Source of the DNA: Candidatus Zixiibacteriota bacterium
GTDB taxonomy: Bacteria > Zixibacteria > MSB-5A5 > JAABVY01
Reading direction: 5' to 3'
DNA: 11,766 nucleotides
Assembly: GCA_011777135.1 (NCBI GenBank)
Contig: JAABVY010000088.1
Location: 1-11,766, forward strand
Within the stretch, counting starts at the first letter, position 1. The number at the start of each line of letters is the position of its first letter. The notes beneath the pieces are model-generated. The model was not told the origin of the DNA. It saw only the letters and a program-made list of their open reading frames with translations, and searched no databases. This document shows positions 1-6,213 of this stretch, one piece after another. Made by a program: the position numbers and the translations under genes.

Positions 1-2
1 CC

Positions 3-875
3 CTTCGCAAATACTTCGATGACTACAATGGTATCGTAATGGTCGCTCATCCCATACTGGCGCAGATTCTTGGGCAGGTATGTAGAGTCTTTTATATCCA
101 CGGCGAGGTCGCCTCTCCACTGGAATTCGATATCTCCAGATCAGAAAAGATATTCGTTCCGCTGCGGGAGACAGCGGAAGCCTTTATCTCCATGGGCATC
201 TCCGAGGATAGAATTATAGTGACAGGTCTAATGCTCGAACCGGAACTCACAGCCAAATGCGATTTGATAAAAGCAGAGAGATTGAACCGGCTCGAAGCCG
301 GAAAAAGAGCTACAACCGGATTCTACAATTCGGGGGCATACCCGAAACCGCATGTCTGGCAGATCATAGAAGGCGCAGATTATATACTGAAGAAAAATCC
401 GGGGAATATTATAATCTCCTGCGGCCCCGAGGAAAGGCAGTTCCAGCGTTTCAAATCGGCAATCTCGCAGTATAAGCCGACCACCAGCATAAAATCGTTT
501 GACGAAGGCGAAAGCCGGGTGCTTCTCTTGCACAATAAGGACAGACAAAAACTCACCCTGCAGGAAATAGAACTGCTGCCCCGGATCGATCTGGCGGTTA
601 TGGCTGCGCATGAGCGTACAAATTGGACGCTGGCTCTTGACCTGCCGACGGTCTTTCTTAAGCCGAACATCGGGAACTTCGCTCCCATGAACTATGAATA
701 TGCCTCCGAACATGGCACGGTCTTTCCTCATAAGGAGGGTCACATTATCGAGGCGATCGATAAATTCATAGTTGCCTGGAGGGAAAAAGATGATATTTTC
801 AGGAAAGCAGAAGGAGAATATGATCCGGGTGGATGCTATAATGCCGCGGACATTATTATAAAAGCCATGGAGTGA
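3..875 (+). CDS. GT-B-like glycosyltransferase, C-terminal part (5' end outside window)
   Basis: The frame is open to the first base of the window and sensible protein (…KYFDDYNGIV) precedes the first in-frame ATG at 39, so the true start lies upstream and at least 290 codons are visible. The protein looks like the C-terminal part of a GT-B fold enzyme. A segment around 'IFVPLRETAEAFISMGI..DRIIVTG' matches the pattern just before the nucleotide-sugar domain of GT28/MGDG-synthase/MurG-like enzymes. The later stretch 'AHERTNWTLALDLPTVFLKP' through 'NYEYASEHGTVF' parallels the MurG-type donor-binding loop (conserved region, then G/L-P-x-I, then N and an 'xxxxG' end). I see no signal peptide or membrane segment in the visible part. 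If the family call is right it would transfer a sugar to a lipid or envelope acceptor at the cytoplasmic membrane; the acceptor cannot be read from the sequence. The next gene follows after 5 bases, so they are likely cotranscribed. Confidence 0.5.
   Translation, partial: LRKYFDDYNGIVMVAHPILAQILGQVCRVFYIHGEVASPLEFDISRSEKIFVPLRETAEAFISMGISEDRIIVTGLMLEPELTAKCDLIKAERLNRLEAGKRATTGFYNSGAYPKPHVWQIIEGADYILKKNPGNIIISCGPEERQFQRFKSAISQYKPTTSIKSFDEGESRVLLLHNKDRQKLTLQEIELLPRIDLAVMAAHERTNWTLALDLPTVFLKPNIGNFAPMNYEYASEHGTVFPHKEGHIIEAIDKFIVAWREKDDIFRKAEGEYDPGGCYNAADIIIKAME
868..872 (+). promoter_or_regulatory. Ribosome binding site deciding the ggt start
   Basis: TGGAG at 868-872 lies 8 bases before the ATG at 881, a normal SD distance. 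The GTG at 872-874, which overlaps the upstream TGA, has no SD at a suitable distance. The site lies within the last codons of the glycosyltransferase gene, as expected for translational coupling. Confidence 0.55.
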
Positions 876-880
876 ACCAG

Positions 881-2587
881 ATGAGGAATATTATGTCTCT
901 CAAAAAAGTACTTCCGGCCGTTTTATTGATTTCAAATTTTCTTCTGATCTCTTGTGGAGATCGCCAGAATGGGCATTATTTCAAGGGCGCCATTGCTACG
1001 GTACATCCCCGAGCGACCGAGATCGGCGAGAATATTCTGGCGCGCGGTGGAAATGCTATCGATTGCGCGGTGGCGGTAGGATTCACTCTGGCCGTGGTAT
1101 ATCCGCAGGCCGGCAATATTGGCGGGGGTGGATTTGCAATCATATATATCGGCGACAGCTCATACGTTACCACGCTCGATTTCCGTGAAAAAGCGCCCAT
1201 ATTTGCCAAGCAGGATATGTATCTCGATTCAGCCGGAAATATAATTGAGAACGCTAGCCTGATAGGACATCGAGCAGTTGCAGTACCCGGCACAGTGGCT
1301 GGATTGCTCGAGATGCATAAGCGTTATGGTACTCTTCCGCTGGAGGACTTGTTAAACCCGGCTATCAGATTAGCCGACAGCGGATTTGCCGTTTATGAGA
1401 TTCTGGCCGGGGATCTCGAAAAATCGAGAGATCAGCTGGCTCAATTTGAAGCGACCAGAGCCATCTTCTTCAAAAACGGCGAGCCCCTATCAGAGGGCGA
1501 CAGGCTCGTTCAAACAGATCTTGGGGAGACATTGAAGAGAATCAGAAAATACGGCCGTTCCGGGTTTTACGGCGGAAGAACCGCTTCCCTATTAGAAGCT
1601 GCATCACTCGAGGCAGGCGGGATTCTAACACGCACTGATTTACAGGAATATATGCCTGTCTGGCGGCCGCCGATTGTATTCGATTTTCATGACCTGAAAA
1701 TATTCTCCATGGGACTGCCTTCATCGGGAGGAATCCTATTGGCCGAGATTTTCAATATGATGGAAGGATTCGACCTGCCGTCACGCGACCCGTATAACCC
1801 GATGTTCGTGCATTTATTCGTCGCCGCCTGCAAAAGGGCGTATGCCGATCGGGCGGAACACCTGGGAGACATTGACTTTGTTGATGTTCCCATGCAGGAA
1901 TTGACTTCCGAAGAATATGCCCGAAGACGTATAGCCGATTTTGATCCCACGCGGGCCATTCCCTCGAACATGATAGATCCCGGGGTCTTTGCGAGAGAAT
2001 CGGAATCAACCACCCATTTCTCGATTGTGGACCAATACGATAATGCTGTCGGGATTACATATACGATCAATGCCTCATTTGGGTCAAAAGTCATTGTCGA
2101 TAGCCTGGGATTTTTTCTCAATAACGAGATGGACGACTTTGTGGCCAAGCCGGGGGTGCCCAATCTGTATGGTCTGGTGGGCGGAGAGGCAAATAAAATC
2201 GAGCCCCAGAAACGTCCCCTATCGTCAATGAGCCCGACCCTCGTTTTTAAAGATGATTCCCTTCTGATGGTTACAGGTTCACCGGGCGGATCGAAGATAA
2301 TCACAACAGTCGCGATGTCGATCCTGCGTTACTTTCAATTTGATATGTCGCTCAAACAGGCTATCAACCAGCCCAAATTCCATCACCAGCATCTGCCCGA
2401 TATTCTCTACTACGAAATCGGGGCTCTCGAGAAAAACGAAGCAAGGAAATTAGAAGGCATGGGATATACCTTGAAGGAAATATCTGCCTACGGAAATCTG
2501 AATGTTGCGGCCAGAAAAAGTCCCGATAAACCCTGGGAGGCTGAGGCGGACAGAAGACGCCAGGGCAAAGCCGGTACGGTTTATTAG
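881..2587 (+). CDS. ggt: Gamma-glutamyltransferase (GGT), predicted lipoprotein
   Basis: This is an N-terminal-nucleophile hydrolase that moves or hydrolyses the gamma-glutamyl group of glutathione and related peptides. Family motifs run through the protein: RGGNAIDCAVA and GNIGGGGFA near the N-terminus, DFREKAP with the substrate-binding Arg, then TTHFS, the lid-loop region YGLVGGEAN, PLSSMSPT and GSPGGS(K)IITT. The first Thr of TTHFS (residue 377 counting from the ATG at 881; codon 2009-2011) matches the catalytic Thr391 of E. coli GGT. Self-cleavage before it would give a small subunit of about 192 residues. The ATG at 881 is chosen for its SD at 868-872; GTG 872 and ATG 893 are alternatives. 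The N-terminus is a lipoprotein signal with lipobox LISC (Cys25) followed by Gly-Asp, so there is no Asp at +2 and outer-membrane anchoring is plausible. About 568 residues is normal for the family. The start follows the upstream stop by 5 bases. The TAG stop is 3 bases from the stop of the convergent gene. Confidence 0.95.
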   Translation: MRNIMSLKKVLPAVLLISNFLLISCGDRQNGHYFKGAIATVHPRATEIGENILARGGNAIDCAVAVGFTLAVVYPQAGNIGGGGFAIIYIGDSSYVTTLDFREKAPIFAKQDMYLDSAGNIIENASLIGHRAVAVPGTVAGLLEMHKRYGTLPLEDLLNPAIRLADSGFAVYEILAGDLEKSRDQLAQFEATRAIFFKNGEPLSEGDRLVQTDLGETLKRIRKYGRSGFYGGRTASLLEAASLEAGGILTRTDLQEYMPVWRPPIVFDFHDLKIFSMGLPSSGGILLAEIFNMMEGFDLPSRDPYNPMFVHLFVAACKRAYADRAEHLGDIDFVDVPMQELTSEEYARRRIADFDPTRAIPSNMIDPGVFARESESTTHFSIVDQYDNAVGITYTINASFGSKVIVDSLGFFLNNEMDDFVAKPGVPNLYGLVGGEANKIEPQKRPLSSMSPTLVFKDDSLLMVTGSPGGSKIITTVAMSILRYFQFDMSLKQAINQPKFHHQHLPDILYYEIGALEKNEARKLEGMGYTLKEISAYGNLNVAARKSPDKPWEAEADRRRQGKAGTVY

Positions 2588-2590
2588 CTC

Positions 2591-3232
2591 TTAATCCATA
2601 CCGAGTAGATGTCCGGGCGTTAGATAGAATATCAGAAATACCGGAATCAAGAAGATGATCCCCCATAAAAACCGCATACCGATATTCACCTGCAGCCTTT
2701 CAAAGCCCCTGAACATATAGGCTGTACCCGAAAAAAGTATGGATAGATAAGTGAGGACCATAAGGATGTAGGCCCCCCACCATCCATCAGAGAGCACAAA
2801 TACAAATGCTGTGGTAGCGGCCATAAATGTATTCGCCTTGCCCCAGAAATTCGACTCGATTATCTCGCTGGATCTCCTTGCTATCAGCAGTCCCCCGATC
2901 AAAATCATGAGATCGCGGTAACCCAGAAAGACTACAAGCGTCAGCGGAAATCCGCGATGAATCACAAGACCCAGCATTCCAACCACTATGATTATCTTAT
3001 CCGCCAGCGGATCGAGGATTTTACCGAGGTCTGTTTTTTGGTTCAAGAGTCTCGCGAAATAACCGTCAAAAACGTCTGTCAGGGCGGCCACTGCGATACA
3101 AACCAGCACCATGATATCGGCATATGTGCCGGTTTTAGACAGATAATAGAAGATAGGTATAAGAAAGAAAAATCTCAGGATGGAGAGCAGATTTGAAACA
3201 TAAAACAGATGTTTGAATTTTATATCTATCAA
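2591..3232 (-). CDS. CDP-alcohol phosphatidyltransferase (PgsA-like membrane enzyme)
   Basis: This integral membrane enzyme joins a CDP-linked lipid (usually CDP-diacylglycerol) to an alcohol in phospholipid synthesis. The full family signature is present: DxxDGxxAR, then after 8 residues GxxxDxxxD, with key residues D53, D56, G57, A60, R61, G70, D74 and D78 in the numbering used here. The N-terminal 'NLLSILRFF…IPIF' is typical of phosphatidylglycerophosphate synthases and relatives, and several more hydrophobic segments follow. I place the start at the TTG 3232-3230 and not at the in-frame TTG 3277. The inner TTG has a perfect GAGGAGG 8 bases upstream and a candidate promoter whose transcript would begin after the outer TTG. 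This gives 213 residues, close to the usual PgsA length. The product could be PGP synthase, phosphatidylinositol-phosphate synthase-like or another head-group transferase, so no symbol is given. The gene is convergent with ggt. Confidence 0.88.
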   Translation of the reverse strand: MIDIKFKHLFYVSNLLSILRFFFLIPIFYYLSKTGTYADIMVLVCIAVAALTDVFDGYFARLLNQKTDLGKILDPLADKIIIVVGMLGLVIHRGFPLTLVVFLGYRDLMILIGGLLIARRSSEIIESNFWGKANTFMAATTAFVFVLSDGWWGAYILMVLTYLSILFSGTAYMFRGFERLQVNIGMRFLWGIIFLIPVFLIFYLTPGHLLGMD

Positions 3233-3240
3233 ATCCCGGT

Positions 3241-3247
3241 CCTCCTC
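3241..3247 (-). promoter_or_regulatory. Strong SD that sets the start of the CDP-alcohol phosphatidyltransferase
   Basis: The plus strand reads CCTCCTC, so the minus strand has GAGGAGG with an 8-base spacer to the TTG at 3232-3230. The alternative TTG at 3277 has only AT-rich sequence upstream and no SD. This favours an N-terminus 15 residues shorter than the longest open frame. Confidence 0.7.
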
Positions 3248-3267
3248 AGGCCGATCGAAATCTACTA

Positions 3268-3296
3268 AATATCTCAATTTAAGTAATTTAAGTCAA
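3268..3296 (-). promoter_or_regulatory. Candidate sigma70-type promoter for the CDP-alcohol phosphatidyltransferase
   Basis: On the minus strand, TTGACT (3296-3291) is followed after 17 bases by GATATT (3273-3268). The -35 matches 5 of 6 consensus bases and the -10 matches 4 of 6. Transcription would begin near 3261, giving a leader of about 29 bases before the TTG at 3232. The fit with the SD position strengthens both calls, but the whole stretch is AT-rich and chance matches are possible. Confidence 0.45.
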
Positions 3297-3421
3297 TATT
3301 TAAAAAGCCTATAATCGATCCCCATTAATTTTTCTTGAACAGCGGGAATATTGCAGGGTCATTATTGTAGAGATCACAGAAGATTTAAAGACAGCCCACA
3401 AAACAAATTAAGGAGGCAGTT

Positions 3422-5386
3422 ATGTCTTTCAGCAGGATTCTCTTACCCGTAATGATCATCTTCCTGGTCTTCGGGCTCCTGACCACACTCAACGGAGAAA
3501 AGCTTCAGCCCGGAATTAAGGGAACGATTACAGACAAAGAAACCGGCAAGCCGGTCGCAAATGCGGTCGTCGAATTGCCCGGCACAGAATTCAAGACCAC
3601 CACAGGCGCAGACGGCAGCTATTTCATCGCCAATGTTCCAGAGGGATCATATCTAATGACCATCCGGGCGGCCGGATATCGCAGGGTCAATGTGGTCCGG
3701 GTACAGGTTTTCGCCTTTGCGACCACAACGGTCGATTGCGCCTTAACGGAAAGCTCGAGAAGCGATGAGAGAATGGAATCGATTTTTGCCTCAGAATTGC
3801 AGAAGGTTGAGAGAGAGGGAGTCGAATTAAGTGAAGGTGATATCATAATGTACGATCATGAGGTCAAGAAATCCGCACCCGGAATTATGGCAGCGCCCAT
3901 GCCTGCAGAACAATGTCTCTCCAGGCTTTCACAGAATGCTCCCAATTCCGGCCAGTGGCTTCCTCATGGCGGAACCACCCCGCCCAACGGCGAGCCGTAT
4001 TCCGGCACATTTTTCAAGCATTACGGTGTCAACCCGTTTGTAGATACTGAGGATGACCACTTTTCGACTTTCGCTATCGATGTCGATGATGCGTCCTATT
4101 CGGTTGCGCGGGGATATATCGAACGCGGAAATCTGCCTCCGGCGGATGCTGTTCGGACTGAGGAATTCATAAACTTCTTCAATTATGATTATCCCGCGCC
4201 TGAAAGAGACAAATTCAAGGTCTATATCGAGGGCGCGCCTTCAAAATTTGGCCAGAACGCGGATATGCTTCGAATTGGAATCAAGGGACAGCAGATCAAT
4301 CCGGCCGACCGCAAACCGGCTGTGCTGACATTTGTTATCGATGTTTCCGGTTCGATGGGTATCGACAGCCGTCTGGGGCTGGTCAAGAAGGCTCTCAGAC
4401 TCTTAGTCGATCAGCTTCGTGAGGACGACCTTGTGGGGATAGCGATTTACGGCAGCCGCGGTGAAAAATATCTCGATCACACCTCTATCAAAGATAAAGA
4501 TGACATCCTGTTTGCCATTGACCGTCTGCAGACAGGCGGCGCCACCAATGCCGAGGAAGGAATCAAGATCGGATACAAGATGGCCTCGGAGAATTTCAAG
4601 GAAGGCGCGATCAACAGGATTATTCTCTGCTCTGACGGTGTGGCCAATGTTGGAAGAACCGGCCCGGACGCCATCCTGAAAGAAATTAAGGAATATGTTG
4701 AAAAGGGTATCACGCTGACAACGGTCGGTTTCGGCATGGCCAACTACAACGATATCCTGATGGAACAGCTTGGCAACAAGGGTAATGGTCATTTCGCCTA
4801 TGTCGACAACCTCGAGCAGGCCAAGCGCATTTTCATACAGAACCTTACCGGAACTCTTCAGGTGATTGCCAAAGATGTCAAGATTCAGATCGATTTCGAT
4901 CCCGAGAAGGTCCGCAGTTACAGGCTTCTGGGATATGAGAACCGTGATGTCGATGACGACAAGTTCCGTGACGATAAAGAGGACGGCGGCGAAATCGGTT
5001 CTGGTCATGATGTGACTGCGCTGTATGAGATCAAGTTCCGTGACGGCGCCTCGGGCAAATTTGCCACACTTTTTGTGCGCTACAAGAATCCCGATGCGGA
5101 TGATGAAGTCATTGAATCGAACTTCGCACTCGAGATGAAGCAGATTAAGCCCGATTTCGCAAATACCTCATCATCCTTCAGGCTGGCAGCATGCGCCGCG
5201 GAATTTGCAGAGATTTTGCGCGAATCATATTGGGCCAAAGACGGTAATCTGGGTGAGGTTCTGAAGCTGGCCCAGGAGCTTTCGTTCGAGAATAAAGATG
5301 ATGATGATATTATTGAATTTACAGCTATGGTCTCTCGTGCAAAAAAACTCTGGGATGAAAAGGAGTTACTTTCAAAAGATGATTAA
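3422..5386 (+). CDS. YfbK-like von Willebrand factor A protein with carboxypeptidase-regulatory-like N-terminus
   Basis: The 654-residue product has an N-terminal hydrophobic signal or anchor (about 1-25, no lipobox). Next comes a carboxypeptidase-regulatory-like beta-sandwich (about 30-112: GIKGTITDKETGKPVANA … GADGSYFI … GSYLMTIRAAGY) and a linker. The conserved block before the VWA domain in the YfbK family spans about 198-275 (NPFVDTEDDHFSTFAIDVDDASY … EEFINFF). The VWA domain begins near 300 and has a complete MIDAS metal site: DVSGS with D307, S309 and S311, then T375 and D405 (SDGVANVG). A YfbK-type C-terminal region (about 470-650) contains two acidic stretches. VWA domains bind protein partners through the MIDAS metal; the cellular role of this family is not settled, so no function is assigned beyond extracytoplasmic binding. 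AGGAGG at 3411-3416 lies 5 bases before the ATG. The gene is monocistronic, with a terminator 24 bases after the stop. Confidence 0.9.
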   Translation: MSFSRILLPVMIIFLVFGLLTTLNGEKLQPGIKGTITDKETGKPVANAVVELPGTEFKTTTGADGSYFIANVPEGSYLMTIRAAGYRRVNVVRVQVFAFATTTVDCALTESSRSDERMESIFASELQKVEREGVELSEGDIIMYDHEVKKSAPGIMAAPMPAEQCLSRLSQNAPNSGQWLPHGGTTPPNGEPYSGTFFKHYGVNPFVDTEDDHFSTFAIDVDDASYSVARGYIERGNLPPADAVRTEEFINFFNYDYPAPERDKFKVYIEGAPSKFGQNADMLRIGIKGQQINPADRKPAVLTFVIDVSGSMGIDSRLGLVKKALRLLVDQLREDDLVGIAIYGSRGEKYLDHTSIKDKDDILFAIDRLQTGGATNAEEGIKIGYKMASENFKEGAINRIILCSDGVANVGRTGPDAILKEIKEYVEKGITLTTVGFGMANYNDILMEQLGNKGNGHFAYVDNLEQAKRIFIQNLTGTLQVIAKDVKIQIDFDPEKVRSYRLLGYENRDVDDDKFRDDKEDGGEIGSGHDVTALYEIKFRDGASGKFATLFVRYKNPDADDEVIESNFALEMKQIKPDFANTSSSFRLAACAAEFAEILRESYWAKDGNLGEVLKLAQELSFENKDDDDIIEFTAMVSRAKKLWDEKELLSKDD

Positions 5387-5409
5387 CCTCCTCAATTAAT
5401 ACTCCTTCT

Positions 5410-5440
5410 GGCGGGTCAACATCCGGGCCCGCCTTTTTTT
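5410..5440 (+). terminator. Rho-independent terminator of the VWA gene
   Basis: An 8-bp stem, GGCGGGTC (5410-5417) with GGCCCGCC (5426-5433) including one G-U pair, encloses the 8-base loop AACATCCG and is followed by seven T (5434-5440). It starts 24 bases after the TAA of the VWA gene. Read on the other strand the hairpin lacks a T-run, so it is one-directional and does not serve the convergent gene at 5491-6030. Confidence 0.88.
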
Positions 5441-5490
5441 ATTTCCCATTTTTTGTACGCCCTTTAATTACTGCCGCCGCGGTTTTAATT

Positions 5491-6030
5491 CTACAAATCG
5501 ATTGTCAAATTCAGTAATAGAATCGTATATTTTTTCTCAAATTTTGGTTCTATGCTTTTTAAAAAGGATATCCTTACTTTTCTATTTTCGTATTTATCTT
5601 TGATCGCCGAATCAACAGTCAAAATATCATATATCCATGTACCAAAAAATAGCATGATTGATCCCACTTTGATAAAACCGTACTTTTCATCCTGGCTGTT
5701 AGTATTTCCCATCCATCCGTGCAATTCGGTTCTCAAAATTCCATAAATACTGACTATTTCAAGTGAAAGTAAAGTCAGACCGGTTCCTGTTCTCCCTCCA
5801 TAAAAATTCCCCGCACCGTGCACAACAAATCCGGGTACAACGGCCATAAAATAACCCACTCCAAGATCGGCCTTATACTCACTTGTGGACTCCGCTTGCT
5901 TTTCTATCTCAGGTCTGGTTGAATCTTTCCCACGCTTTTCAAGAAATAAATCCCAGTATGATTCTGCCGATAGCGATGAAATCATGAAAAATGATATTAG
6001 AAAGCAGATAATTGCACACATTTTCTTCAT
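5491..6030 (-). CDS. Unrecognised small exported or membrane protein, AT-rich gene
   Basis: I do not recognise this 179-residue protein with confidence. It begins with a clear signal peptide (MKKMCAIICF…SSLSA, cut predicted near residue 22), followed by a charged polar stretch (about 28-55). A hydrophobic pair around a Gly-rich turn follows at 56-98, carrying PGFVVHGAGNFYGGRTGTG. A second hydrophobic segment lies at about 118-139, and the tail is Lys-rich and ends in alternating hydrophobics (YTILLLNLTIDL). The 'PG…HG.G.FY.G….G' turn resembles small membrane proteins of the TM2/DUF5683 style; this is a motif impression only. The ATG at 6030 has an AAGG about 7-8 bases upstream. The gene is much more AT-rich than its neighbours: row 5521-5580 has 14 of 60 G+C, against 33 of 60 in row 4261-4320 of the VWA gene. 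This could mean recent acquisition or relaxed selection. Signal peptide, SD and promoter together make it a credible gene. Confidence 0.72.
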   Translation of the reverse strand: MKKMCAIICFLISFFMISSLSAESYWDLFLEKRGKDSTRPEIEKQAESTSEYKADLGVGYFMAVVPGFVVHGAGNFYGGRTGTGLTLLSLEIVSIYGILRTELHGWMGNTNSQDEKYGFIKVGSIMLFFGTWIYDILTVDSAIKDKYENRKVRISFLKSIEPKFEKKYTILLLNLTIDL

Positions 6031-6060
6031 AAAAGTGCCTTTTTATGTGGTTTAACATAA

Positions 6061-6090
6061 TATATATGAAGACATATATTTCAATGTCAA
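6061..6090 (-). promoter_or_regulatory. Candidate promoter of the AT-rich small-protein gene
   Basis: The minus strand carries a perfect TTGACA (6090-6085), an 18-base spacer and TATATA (6066-6061). Transcription would start near 6054, about 24 bases before the ATG at 6030. The surroundings are a run of TA steps, so the exact -10 could be shifted by a base or two. Confidence 0.5.
6062..6079. repeat. Inverted repeat over the -10 region of the small-protein promoter
   Basis: ATATATG (6062-6068) and CATATAT (6073-6079) form a perfect 7-bp inverted repeat around AAGA. It overlaps the predicted -10 and spacer of the minus-strand promoter. It is mostly alternating A and T, so chance is a real possibility. 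Confidence 0.4.
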
Positions 6091-6098
6091 TATATTGA
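6087..6098. repeat. 12-bp perfect palindrome at the -35 of the small-protein promoter
   Basis: TCAATATATTGA at 6087-6098 is a perfect palindrome that covers four bases of the predicted -35 (6085-6090). Such a placement suits a dimeric regulator, but the AT-rich context lowers its weight. Confidence 0.4.
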
Positions 6099-6138
6099 TG
6101 TTATCTCGTGTACTCTCCACCCCCCAAAACTAATTCCC

Positions 6139-6166
6139 TTGACAGAAACAGGCTCTTGCGTACTTT
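6139..6166 (+). promoter_or_regulatory. Candidate promoter of the C11 peptidase gene
   Basis: A perfect TTGACA (6139-6144), a 16-base spacer and TACTTT (6161-6166, 4 of 6 consensus) lie upstream of the C11 peptidase gene. TTATAT a few bases further on is an alternative -10 at a poor spacing of 20. Transcription would start near 6173, giving a leader of about 41 bases. The -35 is persuasive and the -10 is uncertain. Confidence 0.4.
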
Positions 6167-6213
6167 ATATATGGAGGACTTATCAGTAATAACTTATTCT
6201 ACAGGGTAACAAC

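Noticed and set aside
1687..2304. Long open frame on the minus strand inside ggt
   Set aside because: It lies antisense to well-conserved GGT motifs, has no SD or recognisable domain, and is best explained as a codon-bias shadow.
3310..3315. TATAAT as the -10 of the VWA gene
   Set aside because: The hexamer at 17-base spacing upstream (TTTAAG) matches the -35 consensus poorly, and the leader would exceed 100 bases. TTGAAC at 3335-3340 is an alternative -35 but lacks a good -10. The promoter of this gene stays unassigned.
4403..5008. Long open frame on the minus strand inside the VWA gene
   Set aside because: It lies opposite the VWA domain with its intact MIDAS residues, and its product has no recognisable features.
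6171..6209. Twelve-codon leader peptide (ATG GAG GAC … TAA) ending just before the C11 peptidase start
   Set aside because: It has no SD, no run of one amino acid suggesting attenuation, and it overlaps the predicted transcription start near 6173.
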